A stretch of 64,000 nt of DNA, from NCBI GenBank assembly GCA_016208165.1, contig JACQYL010000045.1, forward strand, positions 52,791-116,790. Reading direction: 5' to 3'. The translations under genes and the position numbers were made by a program. The stretch is from Deltaproteobacteria bacterium (lineage in GTDB: Bacteria > Desulfobacterota > Desulfarculia > JACQYL01). Shown one piece after another: positions 1 through 9,110 of this stretch (positions within the stretch are counted from its first letter, which is position 1; each line of letters opens with the position of its first letter). The notes under the pieces are model-generated. The model saw nothing but the letters and a program-made list of their open reading frames with translations, searched no databases and had not been told where the DNA came from.

Positions 1-1
1 T

Positions 2-1147
2 ATCGATCTGCGTATCGCTATTCCCGGGTTCCGTGCTTACGAACTACTCGTCCGCGCGGGAATGGTTTCCGGACCCGCCGATGTCCGTTACAAAGCCTTC
101 GATCAGGTGCGTCTGGACGCGGACATCTCCGGATCGGCCAATGATTTGAAGGTCAAGAACGGCCTTTTTCAGATAGACCACACCTCCTGCCGGTTCAGCG
201 CACAGTTGCGCCTCAACGCCGCACGGAGTATCAACTTCGATCTCCACGTGACCGGGTTGGACATGGACCGTTACCTCTTCCTCCCATGGAAGCGTTCGCC
301 GTCCACCCTTGGCTTCAAACGCGCGGAAGCGTTCGCGGCGCTGCGAAACGGCCCGGATTCAGAGAGCGGAATCCGTGTATCGGGCAGGGTCTTCTTGGAA
401 GAAGGCCTCGTTGGAGGCTTTCGGTTTTCGGCCTTGAAGACCACCCTGAATGGGGAAAGCGGCCGGTACGAACTAGATCCCTTCGGCTTTCAGTGTTATG
501 GCGGTTCCGCCCGTGCCAAGGCGACTATGGAGACCAGTCCGGACGTCCGGCGATTGGAAATGGACGGCACGCTGCTTGGAATTCGGACGAGCGATCTGTC
601 ACGGGATCTGACCGGCATCGAGCAGATTCAAGGCCTGGCGAGGATGGGCATACAACTGACCGGCGTAGCGCCCCGCTTCGAGGATCTCGTCAACCGAATC
701 GAGGGACGGGCCTGGGTTCGAATGAAACATGGCGCCCTGGTCGGACCGGATCTGCTGGCCGGCGTACGGTTCGTCGAACATCAGATCCTCGGAAGCAATA
801 CCGCACCTCGAATGAAGATTCCTTTCAGCAGGCTGGAAGGCTCGTTTCGCATCCTCAACGGTCGATTTCACAGCGAAGATCTGTTCATGGAGGGGCCGGT
901 GCTCACCGTAGCGGGCAAGGGCTCTTTCGGGCTGGATCAGACACTGGATATGACGATCACGCCCACCTTATTGGCGTCCGCGCGCGATGCGGATTCGACG
1001 TCGAAGGATTTCAGCCTGCCGCTTCGAGTCACTGGGACCTTCACGGATGCCACGATCATGCCGGACTTCGGCAGGCTCAATTTTGGAGACGCGATGCGTA
1101 TGCTGAAACAATTTTTCGTGGGGCCCGGTCCGGCTTCCGTGCAATAG
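2..1147 (+). CDS. AsmA-like C-terminal domain protein, 5' end outside the window
   Basis: The reading frame is open from the first complete codon at base 2, so the true start lies upstream; an internal ATG at 62 is not a credible start. About 380 residues are visible. The C-terminal half has the features of the AsmA/AsmA_2 family: an alternating amphipathic beta-strand pattern, the segment 'LARMGIQLTGVAPRFEDLV' and, near the end, 'GLDQTLDMTITPTLL', resembling the repeated beta-groove of AsmA/TamB-like proteins. Such proteins sit in the inner membrane, reach into the periplasm and are linked to phospholipid transport and outer-membrane assembly. The N-terminal membrane anchor is not in the window. 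The gene converges on the methyltransferase on the other strand. Family call fairly sure, specific role unknown. Confidence 0.75.
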   Translation: MDLRIAIPGFRAYELLVRAGMVSGPADVRYKAFDQVRLDADISGSANDLKVKNGLFQIDHTSCRFSAQLRLNAARSINFDLHVTGLDMDRYLFLPWKRSPSTLGFKRAEAFAALRNGPDSESGIRVSGRVFLEEGLVGGFRFSALKTTLNGESGRYELDPFGFQCYGGSARAKATMETSPDVRRLEMDGTLLGIRTSDLSRDLTGIEQIQGLARMGIQLTGVAPRFEDLVNRIEGRAWVRMKHGALVGPDLLAGVRFVEHQILGSNTAPRMKIPFSRLEGSFRILNGRFHSEDLFMEGPVLTVAGKGSFGLDQTLDMTITPTLLASARDADSTSKDFSLPLRVTGTFTDATIMPDFGRLNFGDAMRMLKQFFVGPGPASVQ

Positions 1148-1195
1148 AAATAGTACCGCTCTTGCGATACACATATTCTGACTTGAGCGGACGAA

Positions 1196-2005
1196 TTATG
1201 ATTTCTTCCGAGCTGACGCCTTGAAAAACGTGTAGCAAAAGACGCCGTCGGGTTCCGTGGTTCGGTAGAGGTCCCTTATCCCTTTGTCGAAGGTCGCCGG
1301 ATCGATCAAAGCGGCCTCGAGGGCGGACTCGCGAATACCCTCGATCATGGCTGTGAACGTCTTCCGGGTGAATCCGTCGACCAGTTCCGGCCTGCTGGTA
1401 TCCACATAGACCATGCGGGGGGAAACGGAGACGTTCTCGAACCCGGCTCTGTCGAGCAGAGGATACAGCTCGCGACCGATCAAGGCGTTGCCCCCGGAGG
1501 CCGCCTGAAGTTCGATTTGACATTGGATGGCTCTCCGGGCGCAATCACTGTCCGGAAAGAAATAGGCGGACCCGTGATCCCCTTCAATTACTGTGATGGA
1601 GCCGCCGGGTTGGAGAAGGGCTTTCAGATGGATCAACGCGTCCACCGGCTCGGATAGATGTTCGAGGACAAAACAGACGAAAATGTGGTGAAACGTCTCG
1701 ACCCTGAACGGCAAATGGAAAATATCGCCCTGTAAGAAAGTGACATTCCCTGAACCGGCAGACAACACGGCCCGACGGGCTTCGACCACCGAAGCGTTGG
1801 ATATGTCAAGCGAGGTAATCCGAGCGTCTGGGCTGCTCCGTGCAAGAGTGACGGTCTGGGCGCCCACTCCGCAGCCTGCTTCAAGAACGAGACTCCCCGC
1901 GGGAAATGCGGTGTCCGCATGCAGAAGTTCGACCAACGTGGATGCCTGGTCCTGCAGCCGGACGGTCTCTTTCCGGTCATAGCCGTGAACGTAGATGTTG
2001 CTCAT
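1196..2005 (-). CDS. Class I SAM-dependent methyltransferase
   Basis: About 269 residues of a Rossmann-fold methyltransferase. Motif I is 'VLEAGCGVGAQT' near residue 45, followed by the acidic strand-2 end 'ITSLDIS', motif II/III 'GDIFHLPF' and the post-motif 'VLEHLSEP' and 'LQPGGSITVIEGDHG'. The N-terminus 'MSNIYVHGYDRKE' and the C-terminal 'TEPDGVFCYTFFKA' belong to a well-populated subfamily of small-molecule methyltransferases whose substrate is unknown. I place the start at the ATG at 2005 because the family begins with this N/I-Y-V-H-G-Y signature; a second in-frame ATG at 2023 would add six residues and also has a GAGG-like ribosome site. It stands alone, convergent with the AsmA-like gene. 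Confidence 0.8.
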   Translation of the reverse strand: MSNIYVHGYDRKETVRLQDQASTLVELLHADTAFPAGSLVLEAGCGVGAQTVTLARSSPDARITSLDISNASVVEARRAVLSAGSGNVTFLQGDIFHLPFRVETFHHIFVCFVLEHLSEPVDALIHLKALLQPGGSITVIEGDHGSAYFFPDSDCARRAIQCQIELQAASGGNALIGRELYPLLDRAGFENVSVSPRMVYVDTSRPELVDGFTRKTFTAMIEGIRESALEAALIDPATFDKGIRDLYRTTEPDGVFCYTFFKASARKKS

Positions 2006-2511
2006 TCTTATCCCCCGAGGCATGACGCCTCTTCAAAACCCGGCGCAACGTCAACCCCGTATCGATCCCGACGCGCCCATCAAGGAGGGAGCCGAAGGTT
2101 GGGTTGAAGAGCCAAGCCCAATACATACGGAAGTTCTTATCGGGTTCCACTGGATTCGCTCGCCGGTCCATAAACACTCTCCCGGAAAGCTTACTCTGCG
2201 GCAGGGACGATACACGGCCCCATTCCTCCACTTTATCCGGAAGTCGAGATATACGCCCCTTGAATGAACAGAGGATGTTGCATATCAGTATACCTTCACA
2301 GTGGAATATCCGTGGCTGTTTGCGCCGCGTTCGAGCAGGCAATGCATTTTAGAGAATTGGGGAGAAAGGATCAAGGCTTGTACCTGAAAGAATTCCAGGC
2401 CATGGATATCCAATTTATTTCACAATAAAATAAGTAACTTATAAAGTGGTTGACCTAAACGGGAAGGCACCCACGCTCCGGTGTCGCTGTTCACAGGTTA
2501 AGCGTTAATAT

Positions 2512-2525
2512 CGTATGACCATACG
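2512..2525. promoter_or_regulatory. Perfect 6-bp inverted repeat upstream of the ATPase pair
   Basis: CGTATG-AC-CATACG, a perfect inverted repeat with a 2-bp spacer, about 90 bp upstream of the -35 box of the ATPase operon. It has the form of a dimeric regulator site, but no cognate regulator gene adjoins it; chance occurrence is possible. Confidence 0.3.
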
Positions 2526-2613
2526 GTCGGACATCGACTCTTTCTCACCCGCGAGAAGTGCGACGATTACTCGAAATTCTAAATGGAGATAGCGAGGTGG
2601 GCCATTTACGGGG

Positions 2614-2641
2614 TTGACAGCCGGCAGAGAAAAGGTAATAT
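2614..2641 (+). promoter_or_regulatory. Sigma70-type promoter of the ATPase pair
   Basis: TTGACA at 2614-2619 and TAATAT at 2636-2641 with a 16-bp spacer. The -35 is a perfect consensus match and the -10 differs at one position. Transcription would start near 2648, inside the 16-bp tandem repeat, leaving a leader of about 55 nt before the ATG at 2703. Confidence 0.65.
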
Positions 2642-2688
2642 ACACCAATAGAGACGTACATCAATAGTAACGTACATCAACAACGGCG
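2641..2688 (+). repeat. Three tandem 16-bp units between the -10 box and the ATPase start
   Basis: The units are TACACCAATAGAGACG, TACATCAATAGTAACG and TACATCAACAACGGCG, in perfect 16-bp register (2641-2656, 2657-2672, 2673-2688). The first six to eight bases and the final CG are the most constant. They cover the expected transcription start, so they could be an operator array or a leader-RNA element. The unit does not recur elsewhere in the parts of the window I compared. Confidence 0.6.
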
Positions 2689-2702
2689 TAGAAGGGGGCG
2701 AA

Positions 2703-3896
2703 ATGAGACCAGTTGTCGGAGGATATGTACCGCCTGACCGGGTCGTGGGACGAGACGACGACATTCGAAGAATATGGAACGCCCTTGAAAATCAAAGTGT
2801 TGTGCTGGTTTCAGAGCGCAGGATCGGCAAGACGTCCGTTATACGCAAAATGGGAAAAGAGCCCATCGACGGTTGGTACCCGGTCTACCTGGTCATCGAA
2901 GGCGTCCGATCTCCCTCCGAATTCATCTCAAAAATCGTTGAAGCCGTATCCCCTATATTGAGCAAGAAAGGTCGCGCTTTAACCAAGTTCAGGCAAATGT
3001 GTGTGGAACTCGGCGGTGGAAGCATCGGCAGTTGGACCCTGCCCCAATTCAAGGAGAATTGGAAGCGATTGCTTCAAACGACTCTCAACGATATCCGAGA
3101 CAACTTCGACGAAACGGTTCTCTTTCTTTGGGACGAGCTGCCCCTCATGATCTCCAATATCAAAGACGACCTCGGAGTCAAAACGGCGATGGAACTCCTA
3201 GATATCCTCAGGGACCACCGCATAGCCGATGATTCGGGAAAACTGCGAATGATCTACACCGGTTCCGTTGGGCTTCATCTGGTCATCTCGGAACTCTACC
3301 ACGCCGGCTACCGGAACGATCCTACCAACGACATGGCCACGTTTGCTTTGGAAGGTCTTGGCCCTCGATATGCAGGGGAACTCGCATGTCAGGGATTGCA
3401 GGAACTGATGGATGACGGCGAAATAGAACTTCGAGATTCTCTCGATGGTGTTGGGCGAACCATCGCCGCGGCGACGGACGGTCTGCCTTTTTATATCAAC
3501 TACGCAGTGGAGACTTTATCCGAATTCAGACAGCCCATCGGATGCGAAGACGCGGTATCGGCAATCGACGGGCTGCTGTTGGATCCCGAAGACAAAGCTC
3601 ATTTCGGTCACTATGCGGAACGCATCCAAGCCTATTATCCCTCACGGTTTCAGCAGAGAGATATCGCCTTCGAGATTCTGAAGAGCCTCTGCCGCTCTGA
3701 TGAGTCACTCGGTGAAGACGACATTTTGAATCATGTTGCCGCGCAAATGGTAGTTACGGACCGGAATCTTTTCCAAAGGGTCCTCGGCTTGTTGGTCAAG
3801 GACCACTATTTGCGCCGAGACCATGACGAGAAAAACAGGTTGTACCAATTCAAGTACGACATCATCAGGAGATGGTGGCTCAAGAATAGAGGGTAA
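2703..3896 (+). CDS. P-loop ATPase of the archaeal-ATPase/STAND type
   Basis: 397 residues. Near residue 35 is the ATPase_2/STAND-type P-loop 'SERRIGKTSVIRKM', and near residue 135 a Walker B 'VLFLWDELPLM'; a sensor-like 'IYTGSVGLH' follows. The C-terminal third looks like a winged-helix region ending in 'YDIIRRWWLKNRG', typical of ATPases that couple nucleotide state to a helix-turn-helix. No signal peptide or membrane segment is seen. One base separates its stop from the next start, so the two ATPases are surely co-transcribed from the promoter at 2614. The function is not recognised: such stand-alone pairs occur in signalling, plasmid/phage-related and defence settings, but no nuclease or toxin domain is visible. 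Confidence 0.7.
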   Translation: MRPVVGGYVPPDRVVGRDDDIRRIWNALENQSVVLVSERRIGKTSVIRKMGKEPIDGWYPVYLVIEGVRSPSEFISKIVEAVSPILSKKGRALTKFRQMCVELGGGSIGSWTLPQFKENWKRLLQTTLNDIRDNFDETVLFLWDELPLMISNIKDDLGVKTAMELLDILRDHRIADDSGKLRMIYTGSVGLHLVISELYHAGYRNDPTNDMATFALEGLGPRYAGELACQGLQELMDDGEIELRDSLDGVGRTIAAATDGLPFYINYAVETLSEFRQPIGCEDAVSAIDGLLLDPEDKAHFGHYAERIQAYYPSRFQQRDIAFEILKSLCRSDESLGEDDILNHVAAQMVVTDRNLFQRVLGLLVKDHYLRRDHDEKNRLYQFKYDIIRRWWLKNRG

Positions 3897-3897
3897 C

Positions 3898-6711
3898 ATG
3901 CCGACAAAGATGGACACCGTCTCGCTGTTCAGTCCGGGAAACTGCACGCCAGGGCTGTTGGAATCCATGCTCGTTGGCCAACACCACCTCGTCGATACAC
4001 TCGAAAAAGCCGTCCTGGACAGCATTCGGACCGGGGTCGGACACAACTGGCTCCTAATAGGCCCCCGGGGAACGGGAAAGACGCACCTGCTGGCTGTCCT
4101 CTACAACCGGATCGACGCCAATCCGGACTTCCGGGACCGCTTGGCCATCGCCTATATGAAGGAAGAAGAACGCGGCGTAGCTACCTTTCTCGACTGGCTC
4201 GTGCGAATCCTTAGAGCTCTGGAGCGACGCCAAGAGACCCCTGCCCAGTCCAAAAAAGACGTGTCGCTTGAAGATGAATTGATTCGACTCACCCGGATGC
4301 CGATAGAAGACGCCCAAATCATGGCGGAGCGAATCCTGCTCGATTTCGTGGGTGACCGGAGGCTATTGCTGATTGCGGAAAACCTTGGCGAGATTTTTTC
4401 GGACACCAAAGGCATGGGCAAAGATGGGCAGCGCAGATTCAGGGACCTGGTCCAGCAGCATCCTTTCTGGATTATCATGGCGTCAACGCAATCACTCTTT
4501 AAAGACATTCAGACCCAGCAGGCCCCGTTTTATGGGTTTTTTCGAATTCAACACCTCCGGACATTCACGTTCGAGGAAGCGGTCGAGCTGCTGGAAAAGC
4601 TGGCGGAATCCGAGGAACGCGCGCACCTCGGGAAGTCCTTTCGATCGGAGGCGGGTCGGGGCCGGATCCGCGCAATTCACGAGATCACCGGGGGCAATCC
4701 GCGACTCCTGGTGATTTTCTATCAGTTTATAGATCGGGAATCCGTCCAGGATCTGGCGCGATCTTTTCTGGAAATGGTGGACAGCCTCACGACGTACTAC
4801 CAGGAACAGATGCAGCCGCTCCCGGCGCTTCAGCAGAAGATCGTGGAATTCCTCTCCGAACGCCGCGTACCTCAAAGCGTCAAGGAGATCGCCCAATCCT
4901 GTTTCATTACCCATCAGGTAGCTTCCGGCCAGCTCAAGCGCTTGAAGGACCGCAGATTCGTCAAGGCCACCCCGGTCGGTCGAAAGACATACTATGAGCT
5001 GCAAGAACCTCTTTTCAGGATCTGTTTCGAGGTGAAAGAAGACAGGGGGTATCCCATCCGTCTATTCATTGATTTTCTGGGCCGATTCTACACTATGGAA
5101 GAGCTCAAAAGGAAGCACAGGGCTGCCGAAGTTCTGGTGTCGATCTACAGGTCCGGAGGCATGCTGCGAGAAGCGAGAAGACATCAGATGGAACTCACCC
5201 ATATCGATGCAGCCCTCTCCAACTATCATCCCGTAGTACTCGCCGAACCCGACTTCCACTATGGCCGCGCCGATGTTCTTGACATCCGGAACAGATCGTC
5301 CATCATCGACCAACTCCTCGCCTCGGAGGACTACACGGAGGCCGTGCGACTGGCTGATGCCGCTTTTGAACTGAAGATGGGAGGGCCCGAATTTCTGCTC
5401 AAGAGCGCCAGGGGCCGGCGACGGCTGGGAGACAAACAGAGCGCCTTGGAGAAACTCAGAGGTCTAGGTGCGCTTTCCTCTGAGGATCCCGAGGTCTGGG
5501 CGGAAAAGGGTGCTTTGGAGGAAGAGTGCGAAGACGACGATGCAGCCGAAAGGAGCTATCTCCGCGCCTTGGAGCTGGACGGTGCGAACGTTGAGGCTCT
5601 CTTGGGGCTCGGACGGATTTACTGGAACAGACGAGACCACGCCCTTGCGCTAAAGTACTTCCTTGATGCCACCAAGTGCGCTCCGGGGCAATCGGAAGGA
5701 TGGCGGCTTCTAGGTCTAGCCCAAGAGCAAACCGGGGATATCCAGGGCGCCAGAGCCAGTTATAAGAAGGCCACGGATCTCGACTCGCTGGACTTTGACG
5801 CATGGCTACTCCGGGGCAGGTTCGAGTTCAATCAGGGTGCGCACGCCACGGCGCTCGAGTGCTTCACTCATGCGATCAGGCTCCAACCTGACAAGCCCGA
5901 GGCTTGGCAACTGCTGGGCGTGGCCCGGGAACGAGCCGGAGATATCGAGGGCGCAAAAGCGAGCTATGAGAAGGCCACGAATCTCGACCCACATGATCCA
6001 ATTACATGGCTTTTCCGAGGCAGGTTCGAGGGGGGACAAGACAACCATGCAGCGGCGCTGGAGTATCTGAACAAAGCCGAATCCTTGGGGCTGACCTCCG
6101 CCTATCTGCAGAACACTATCGGTGAAGAACTAAGGAAAACAGGATCCCACAAAGAAGCCATAGACCGCTACCGTCAAGCTGTTGAGCTGGATCCCGATGA
6201 TTGTTTTCCACGTTTCAACATCGCCCTCGCCCTCTTCCAGTCGGGGGATCTGCAAGGATGCATGGAACAAATCGCTCGAACTCTGGAGGCCGGAGCGGAC
6301 AGGGACTGGGCCGAACCCGCGCAAGTATGTATCGATGAGATGAATTTCGAACTACTGAGACACGGTCTCTTTGAAGGACTGCCGGATCTGATAAAAGAAC
6401 AGTGGGATCTCTTCAAGGACGGGCCGTTCCGGGAATCCTTCGCTGAAGGGTTCACCGGTGCGCTGACGGAGTTGCTAAAGCGACATCGGGAAATCCCCTT
6501 GGAACGCCTCGTTTACCTGCGGGACCGCGTTGTCTCCGAACTGTCTCAAGAAGCCTCATTCAGCGTGATTTGCCGCCTCTTCAGCATCGGAGTTCGTTAC
6601 TTACAAACCAAGAACTTAGAGGTGCTGCTCGAATTGCCGTTGGAGGAACGATCCCTATTGGAATCCATCCTCGAGGAAGAGGAAGAGAGCGGAACACATT
6701 CCCCCAGTTAA
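3898..6711 (+). CDS. AAA-type ATPase with winged helix and C-terminal TPR array
   Basis: 937 residues from the ATG at 3898, chosen because it follows the upstream stop by one base and has an AGAGGG ribosome site; an in-frame ATG at 3823 lies inside the upstream gene. The order is: P-loop 'LLIGPRGTGKTHLL' near residue 45; Walker B-like 'LLLIAENLGEIF' near 160 (Glu where Asp is usual); a MarR-like winged helix around 315-365 with 'SVKEIAQSCFITHQVASGQL'; then about six TPR units from roughly 525 to 800, which usually bind a partner protein. Two consecutive 68-residue double-TPR blocks are near copies (see repeat at 5695). The layout matches a STAND-type sensor with nucleotide switch, DNA- or partner-binding helix and protein-binding tail. 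The partner is probably the upstream ATPase. Biological role unknown. Confidence 0.7.
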   Translation: MPTKMDTVSLFSPGNCTPGLLESMLVGQHHLVDTLEKAVLDSIRTGVGHNWLLIGPRGTGKTHLLAVLYNRIDANPDFRDRLAIAYMKEEERGVATFLDWLVRILRALERRQETPAQSKKDVSLEDELIRLTRMPIEDAQIMAERILLDFVGDRRLLLIAENLGEIFSDTKGMGKDGQRRFRDLVQQHPFWIIMASTQSLFKDIQTQQAPFYGFFRIQHLRTFTFEEAVELLEKLAESEERAHLGKSFRSEAGRGRIRAIHEITGGNPRLLVIFYQFIDRESVQDLARSFLEMVDSLTTYYQEQMQPLPALQQKIVEFLSERRVPQSVKEIAQSCFITHQVASGQLKRLKDRRFVKATPVGRKTYYELQEPLFRICFEVKEDRGYPIRLFIDFLGRFYTMEELKRKHRAAEVLVSIYRSGGMLREARRHQMELTHIDAALSNYHPVVLAEPDFHYGRADVLDIRNRSSIIDQLLASEDYTEAVRLADAAFELKMGGPEFLLKSARGRRRLGDKQSALEKLRGLGALSSEDPEVWAEKGALEEECEDDDAAERSYLRALELDGANVEALLGLGRIYWNRRDHALALKYFLDATKCAPGQSEGWRLLGLAQEQTGDIQGARASYKKATDLDSLDFDAWLLRGRFEFNQGAHATALECFTHAIRLQPDKPEAWQLLGVARERAGDIEGAKASYEKATNLDPHDPITWLFRGRFEGGQDNHAAALEYLNKAESLGLTSAYLQNTIGEELRKTGSHKEAIDRYRQAVELDPDDCFPRFNIALALFQSGDLQGCMEQIARTLEAGADRDWAEPAQVCIDEMNFELLRHGLFEGLPDLIKEQWDLFKDGPFRESFAEGFTGALTELLKRHREIPLERLVYLRDRVVSELSQEASFSVICRLFSIGVRYLQTKNLEVLLELPLEERSLLESILEEEEESGTHSPS
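5695..6102 (+). repeat. In-frame 204-bp tandem duplication inside the TPR region
   Basis: 5695-5898 and 5899-6102 encode two 68-residue blocks in register, beginning 'EGWRLLGLAQEQTGDIQGA' and 'EAWQLLGVARERAGDIEGA'. Both continue with a matching 'SYKKAT'/'SYEKAT' and 'RGRFE' pattern. The period is exactly 68 codons. This points to recent growth of the repeat array within the gene. Confidence 0.7.
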
Positions 6712-6953
6712 GAATATTCGGGGTCACCTCGAGCCGGTCAATGCCCATGCAGAAAGAACAGCCGGACGGCGACCTTTACCGGAAGGGACGCCGGAACGAA
6801 CAGGGCGCCGAGCGGCACGATTTTTCTTGAGACTCAAAGGGTATTCAGTCAGAGGCGGGCGTTCCCGGCTTCATGTAACCTCAGTGGCAGGGAATGTGTT
6901 CCCGAATGCTTTTATGCGTCGCCGGATTCGAGAATCTACATTGGATCCGGTTA

Positions 6954-8033
6954 TCACCCTCCCCCGCCACCACCGTATCGGAGGATGTTGTTCAGTTTGA
7001 ACAGGGCTTCGCCCAAGGGCACGGCCATATTGGCTCTGTGGTTGGCGACAAAGCCGTTGAGATCCCCGTTGAGAATGATCCAGGGATCGAGCACCGCCGC
7101 CACGTTCAAGGCCGTCACAACCTGGGACAGCAGTTTGGTGCCTTTGATGAGCGTCACCTCTTCTTTGAAATCATGGAGCGTGGCTTCCAGAATCTGACTC
7201 ATGGCCAAGGCAACGCCCTTGGCGTAATAGAAATAGTCGTCCGATACGAACGTGGACACGAGGCTTCCATCCCCTTCCACCTCTTTGACCAGATTATAGT
7301 GACAATTCCCTAAAAGCTCTTTGCAACTGAAAATCAGCGCTTCAAAATTGTCCGAGCGCGGGTAAAAATGCACAACGCCCTTTTCGAGGTCTCTCTGGTA
7401 CTGATCCAGTTGCTTCAGGGCATCCCGGTACTGATCGTCCGCTGCGGGGAACCAGAACTGGTTCGCGCTGATCATCAAGAGGTTTAGCGAATGCTCGATT
7501 CTGGGGTCAAAGGCGTCGGAATCTCCAAAACGGCTGATCTTTTCTTTCAGTACCAAGCCCACTACGCGCACGGTTTCCAGCACACCCAGTTGAAGATTAT
7601 TGATATTGTCCGTGAGGTGCATCTTGCCGAAAAGAAAAGAATTGGGCCTCCAGCCGAAACGGCGCTCTTCGAGTTCATACTCCATGGAACGAATCAAAGC
7701 CCGCGTGAAGCGGACACCCTCCAGCTCGGGTTTGGATGGCGCTTCAGCCTTCTGATCTCCGGGTTCGGCCGATTCAACGGGCTGCGGCTTAAATGCGGAC
7801 TCGGATTGAGCGCCCGTCTTCCCGGCAACGGGAGCGGTTTCCGAAGTGTGATCGAAGATCCCCAGGAATCTTAGACCCATGTACACGCCGATCAGTACCA
7901 AGATCAATATGAGCAGTCGAAACAGGACGCCTTTCCGTTTCAAAAAAGCGAACCGATGGCTCCGCTCTTCTACAGTGCCGCTTTCCATTTCTCCTTCCGC
8001 CAACGTGCCCTTAACGTCCTTCTTTTCAACCAT
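6954..8033 (-). CDS. DUF2333 family membrane-anchored protein
   Basis: 359 residues with one N-terminal membrane segment (about residues 35-56, 'GVLFRLLILILVLIGVYMG'), a low-complexity linker rich in Pro, Ala and Glu, and a helical C-terminal domain. The domain has the DUF2333 signatures 'RRFGWRPNS', 'NLQLGVLETVRVV' and, near the end, 'LNGFVANHRANMAVPLGEA'. It ends in a glycine run. The family is widespread in proteobacteria, is predicted to face the periplasm, and has no known function. The ATG at 8033 has a GGAG about nine bases upstream. It is a single gene, convergent with the ATPase pair across about 240 bp. Confidence 0.7.
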   Translation of the reverse strand: MVEKKDVKGTLAEGEMESGTVEERSHRFAFLKRKGVLFRLLILILVLIGVYMGLRFLGIFDHTSETAPVAGKTGAQSESAFKPQPVESAEPGDQKAEAPSKPELEGVRFTRALIRSMEYELEERRFGWRPNSFLFGKMHLTDNINNLQLGVLETVRVVGLVLKEKISRFGDSDAFDPRIEHSLNLLMISANQFWFPAADDQYRDALKQLDQYQRDLEKGVVHFYPRSDNFEALIFSCKELLGNCHYNLVKEVEGDGSLVSTFVSDDYFYYAKGVALAMSQILEATLHDFKEEVTLIKGTKLLSQVVTALNVAAVLDPWIILNGDLNGFVANHRANMAVPLGEALFKLNNILRYGGGGGG

Positions 8034-8498
8034 GAAATAACACTCCTACCATACGCAGATGCGTTTTAACACAAGCCTTTCCAACCGGTCAATGCATAAG
8101 GTGTTCGCTTTAGGCTCCAACCTCCGCCCAGACCCCGGGAATCGGTCGTGGCTATGCAACGCGGGATCCAAGCAGGCGAATTCCCGGTGAATCCGCACAG
8201 TGTTGCACACGGGTCGCCGGCGCCATCCGGGTGAAAACCGAAATAGTGGTTGTATTTCAGATAGATGTGTCGTAAGTTCTATTCGGATGAAGACGTTTCC
8301 TTGAACGCCGGAAACGGATTGCCACCGGGATGTGCGAGATAAACCGGATGGGCCTCCCTCATCCGCAGAACGGCTGAATCGCCTCTGTGGGCTTCGAACC
8401 CGAATGCGAAATTGCTTCGCTCAGGCCCGAATCCGCAGGAAGGATTAATCCCGGACCTCGGCTGAATTCGGACCTCCGCCGAAGTGAAAGAGATCGTC
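8034..8498. other. Intergenic region without a recognised feature
   Basis: 465 bp between the divergent DUF2333 and PilZ genes. I see no RNA family or ORF I trust; 8180-8245 superficially resembles part of a cobalamin riboswitch but lacks the full set of conserved boxes. Confidence 0.4.
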
Positions 8499-9053
8499 AT
8501 GACAGCAACCATTCACATCACATGTCCGGGATGCAAGAAGCAGGGCTTCATGCGTGTGGACCCGAAGAGAACAGGAAAGATCAAAGTCAATTGTCCCAAT
8601 TGTGGGACCAAATTTGAACATACGATCGATAGGCGCTCTTACTATAGAAGGTCGCCTCTTCCACTTATCCGTTTCGGTCGGCTGGACTTTGATTTCAGAG
8701 ATCTTTCCCATCGCGGAGAGCTGATGGACATATCTGCAACAGGCTGTCGCATCAGGGTTGCTGAAGATCCGCCACGAAAAGGGGATCAGCTCGGCCTTTA
8801 CTTTCGCCTTCCGTCAGCGGAACCTCCCGCAGGATTGGGCGGCCAAACGCCCTCTTTCGACTCTTCCATGAACGAGTCCCTCTCCCTGGATCATAATCCC
8901 GATGTTCGGGTGGGCGGGGAAGTGGTCTGGGTGCGGAAGTCAACGGATGCAGGCTACGAATTTGGGGTTCGATTCATATTCGAGGAAGAGCATGCCAAGA
9001 AGACCATTGGTTTTTACCTGTTTCCCTACCACGAACCTCTGGAGCGCAAGTGA
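8499..9053 (+). CDS. Zinc-ribbon and PilZ-domain protein (c-di-GMP receptor)
   Basis: 184 residues from the ATG at 8499 (GAG ribosome site); an in-frame GTG at 8484 would add five. The first 35 residues form a four-cysteine ribbon, 'CPGCKKQG' then 'CPNCGTKFEH'. Next comes a PilZ domain with the RxxxR element in 'DRRSYYRRSP' and the second motif 'DISATGCRI', the two c-di-GMP contact sites. A C-terminal 'GVRFIFEEEH' completes the PilZ barrel. It is a cytoplasmic c-di-GMP receptor of unknown output. The rubrerythrin begins 57 bp downstream and may share the transcript. Two other PilZ proteins and a GGDEF protein lie in this window. Confidence 0.8.
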   Translation: MTATIHITCPGCKKQGFMRVDPKRTGKIKVNCPNCGTKFEHTIDRRSYYRRSPLPLIRFGRLDFDFRDLSHRGELMDISATGCRIRVAEDPPRKGDQLGLYFRLPSAEPPAGLGGQTPSFDSSMNESLSLDHNPDVRVGGEVVWVRKSTDAGYEFGVRFIFEEEHAKKTIGFYLFPYHEPLERK

Positions 9054-9110
9054 AGCCGCGGACGGTTTTCCGAGCTTCAAGCCGCACGATGACACTCATA
9101 GGAGACTCGC

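Larger units (their letters stand above)
2006..2702. other. Intergenic region with promoter signals only
   Basis: About 700 bp between the divergent methyltransferase and ATPase genes. Short open frames here overlap one another on both strands and resemble no protein. The right-hand 200 bp hold a small palindrome, a good promoter and a tandem repeat, listed separately. The middle (2380-2460) is AT-rich. Confidence 0.6.

Noticed and set aside
8180..8245. Cobalamin riboswitch
   Set aside because: A stretch like GGTGAATCCG and ACAGTG is present, but the full B12 box and core boxes are not, and the downstream gene is PilZ.
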